Positions 63,609 through 64,000 of a stretch of 64,000 nucleotides of DNA are shown here, piece by piece; position 1 is the first letter of the stretch, and each line of letters starts with the position of its first letter. A model generated the notes under the pieces. The model saw nothing but the letters and a program-made list of their open reading frames with translations. It was not told where the DNA came from and made no database searches. Source of the stretch: Trinickia dabaoshanensis (lineage in GTDB: Bacteria > Pseudomonadota > Gammaproteobacteria > Burkholderiales > Burkholderiaceae). Made by a program: the position numbers and the translations under genes. The DNA lies in the NCBI RefSeq assembly GCF_002879885.1, contig NZ_PNYA01000035.1, positions 16,550 through 80,549 of the forward strand, given 5' to 3'.

Positions 63609-63904
63609 TGCCTCTAGTCATTTGCCGTATCCATGGCCGCGCGGGCGGCGACTTGGTCTCCCGTCCGCTTTTCGAGCTCGTAAAAGACCGTGCTGCTTGG
63701 GGTAGCGCCGCCCTCGTTCGTCGGATCACACTCGCGTTTGAAGATATCGAATACCCCGGCTACATGTTGGACGACGACATAGTCGAAGTCGTTCGTCTGG
63801 GCGGAGTGCACGAGGGTACCGAGACATACCGATTCACCGATGAGGAGGCAATGGAGTCAGCCATTGGCATGTTTGGCCTTGCCCCTGTTTCACGAATCCC
63901 ATAG
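63608..63904 (+). CDS. Putative immunity protein of orphan cassette 2
   Basis: 98 residues (VICRIHGRAGGDLVSRPLFE; ITLAFEDIEYPGYMLDDDIV; TYRFTDEEAMESAIGMFGL), small, acidic and without signal peptide. It starts on the last base of the preceding orphan toxin frame. I do not recognise the family; the assignment rests on coupling and on the repeated toxin-immunity pattern of the locus. Confidence 0.68.
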   Translation: MPLVICRIHGRAGGDLVSRPLFELVKDRAAWGSAALVRRITLAFEDIEYPGYMLDDDIVEVVRLGGVHEGTETYRFTDEEAMESAIGMFGLAPVSRIP

Positions 63905-63913
63905 CTGAAGCCA

Positions 63914-64000
63914 TCAGGCCGCATGCCCTCGCTGAGCGACGGCCCAATTCTTCTCGAACGTCATGGGACTGACGTAGTTCAATGTCGAATGCAGTCGGCG
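63914..64000 (-). mobile_element. 3' end of an IS3-family transposase (OrfB), cut by the window edge
   Basis: The minus-strand frame entering from the right edge ends with RRLHSTLNYVSPMTFEKNWA then VAQRGHAA and stop. HSTLxYxSPxxFE is the invariant C-terminal signature of IS3-family DDE transposases. Only 28 codons are in the window; the terminal repeat is not identifiable with confidence. Confidence 0.85.

Overview
The window is one contiguous high-GC (about 60%) chromosomal segment from a beta-proteobacterium, most likely Burkholderiaceae (Paraburkholderia/Trinickia/Burkholderia-like). The evidence is a split hopanoid locus (hpnA, hpnB, ispH, hpnH, then hpnM/hpnN/mlaA), a TonB-ExbB-ExbD-ExbD-TPR operon, yejABEF, cstA/ybdD, and a VgrG-Rhs type VI secretion module. 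No rRNA, tRNA or CRISPR array was recognised.

Layout. 0.3-4.7 kb: a membrane protein and a very large CheB/CheR/PAS/histidine kinase/receiver hybrid. 4.8-5.4 kb: a Phd/VapC-type toxin-antitoxin pair. 5.6-9.3 kb: an RND efflux permease translationally coupled to an XRE-cupin regulator. 9.4-17.8 kb: an overlapping operon that joins the YejABEF oligopeptide/microcin-C-type importer to a TldD/TldE-type peptidase pair. 18-25.7 kb: a TonB energising operon, an Oar-like TonB-dependent receptor and a second XRE-cupin regulator with palindromic operators. 26.3-27.4 kb: a secreted nuclease.

27.4-32.5 kb is the most interesting part. An AT-rich leader is followed by an MFS exporter, a twitch-type radical SAM enzyme, a 61-residue precursor-like peptide that ends in W-I-C-N-F-G-C, an M29-type metallopeptidase homologue, and an HFCD-family flavoprotein (EpiD/LanD-like). 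I read this as an uncharacterised RiPP pathway. The flavoprotein would oxidatively decarboxylate the C-terminal cysteine, the radical SAM enzyme would crosslink the aromatic-x-Cys motifs, the metallopeptidase would trim the leader, and the MFS protein would export the product. A decayed TonB receptor 3' fragment lies just to its right, which suggests an insertion or recombination boundary.

32.5-53.7 kb is mostly core-like: an Mpo1-like protein, a RarD-like transporter, acylphosphatase, a PAS-GGDEF-EAL protein, the hopanoid/isoprenoid genes, cstA-ybdD with a divergent two-component system, and hopanoid/phospholipid transport genes. 53.9-64 kb is a type VI effector region. VgrG is followed by a full-length Rhs protein with a C-terminal toxin and a DUF2750-type immunity gene. 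After that come two displaced ('orphan') Rhs C-terminal cassettes, each with its own putative immunity gene, and then the 3' end of an IS3-family transposase cut by the window edge.
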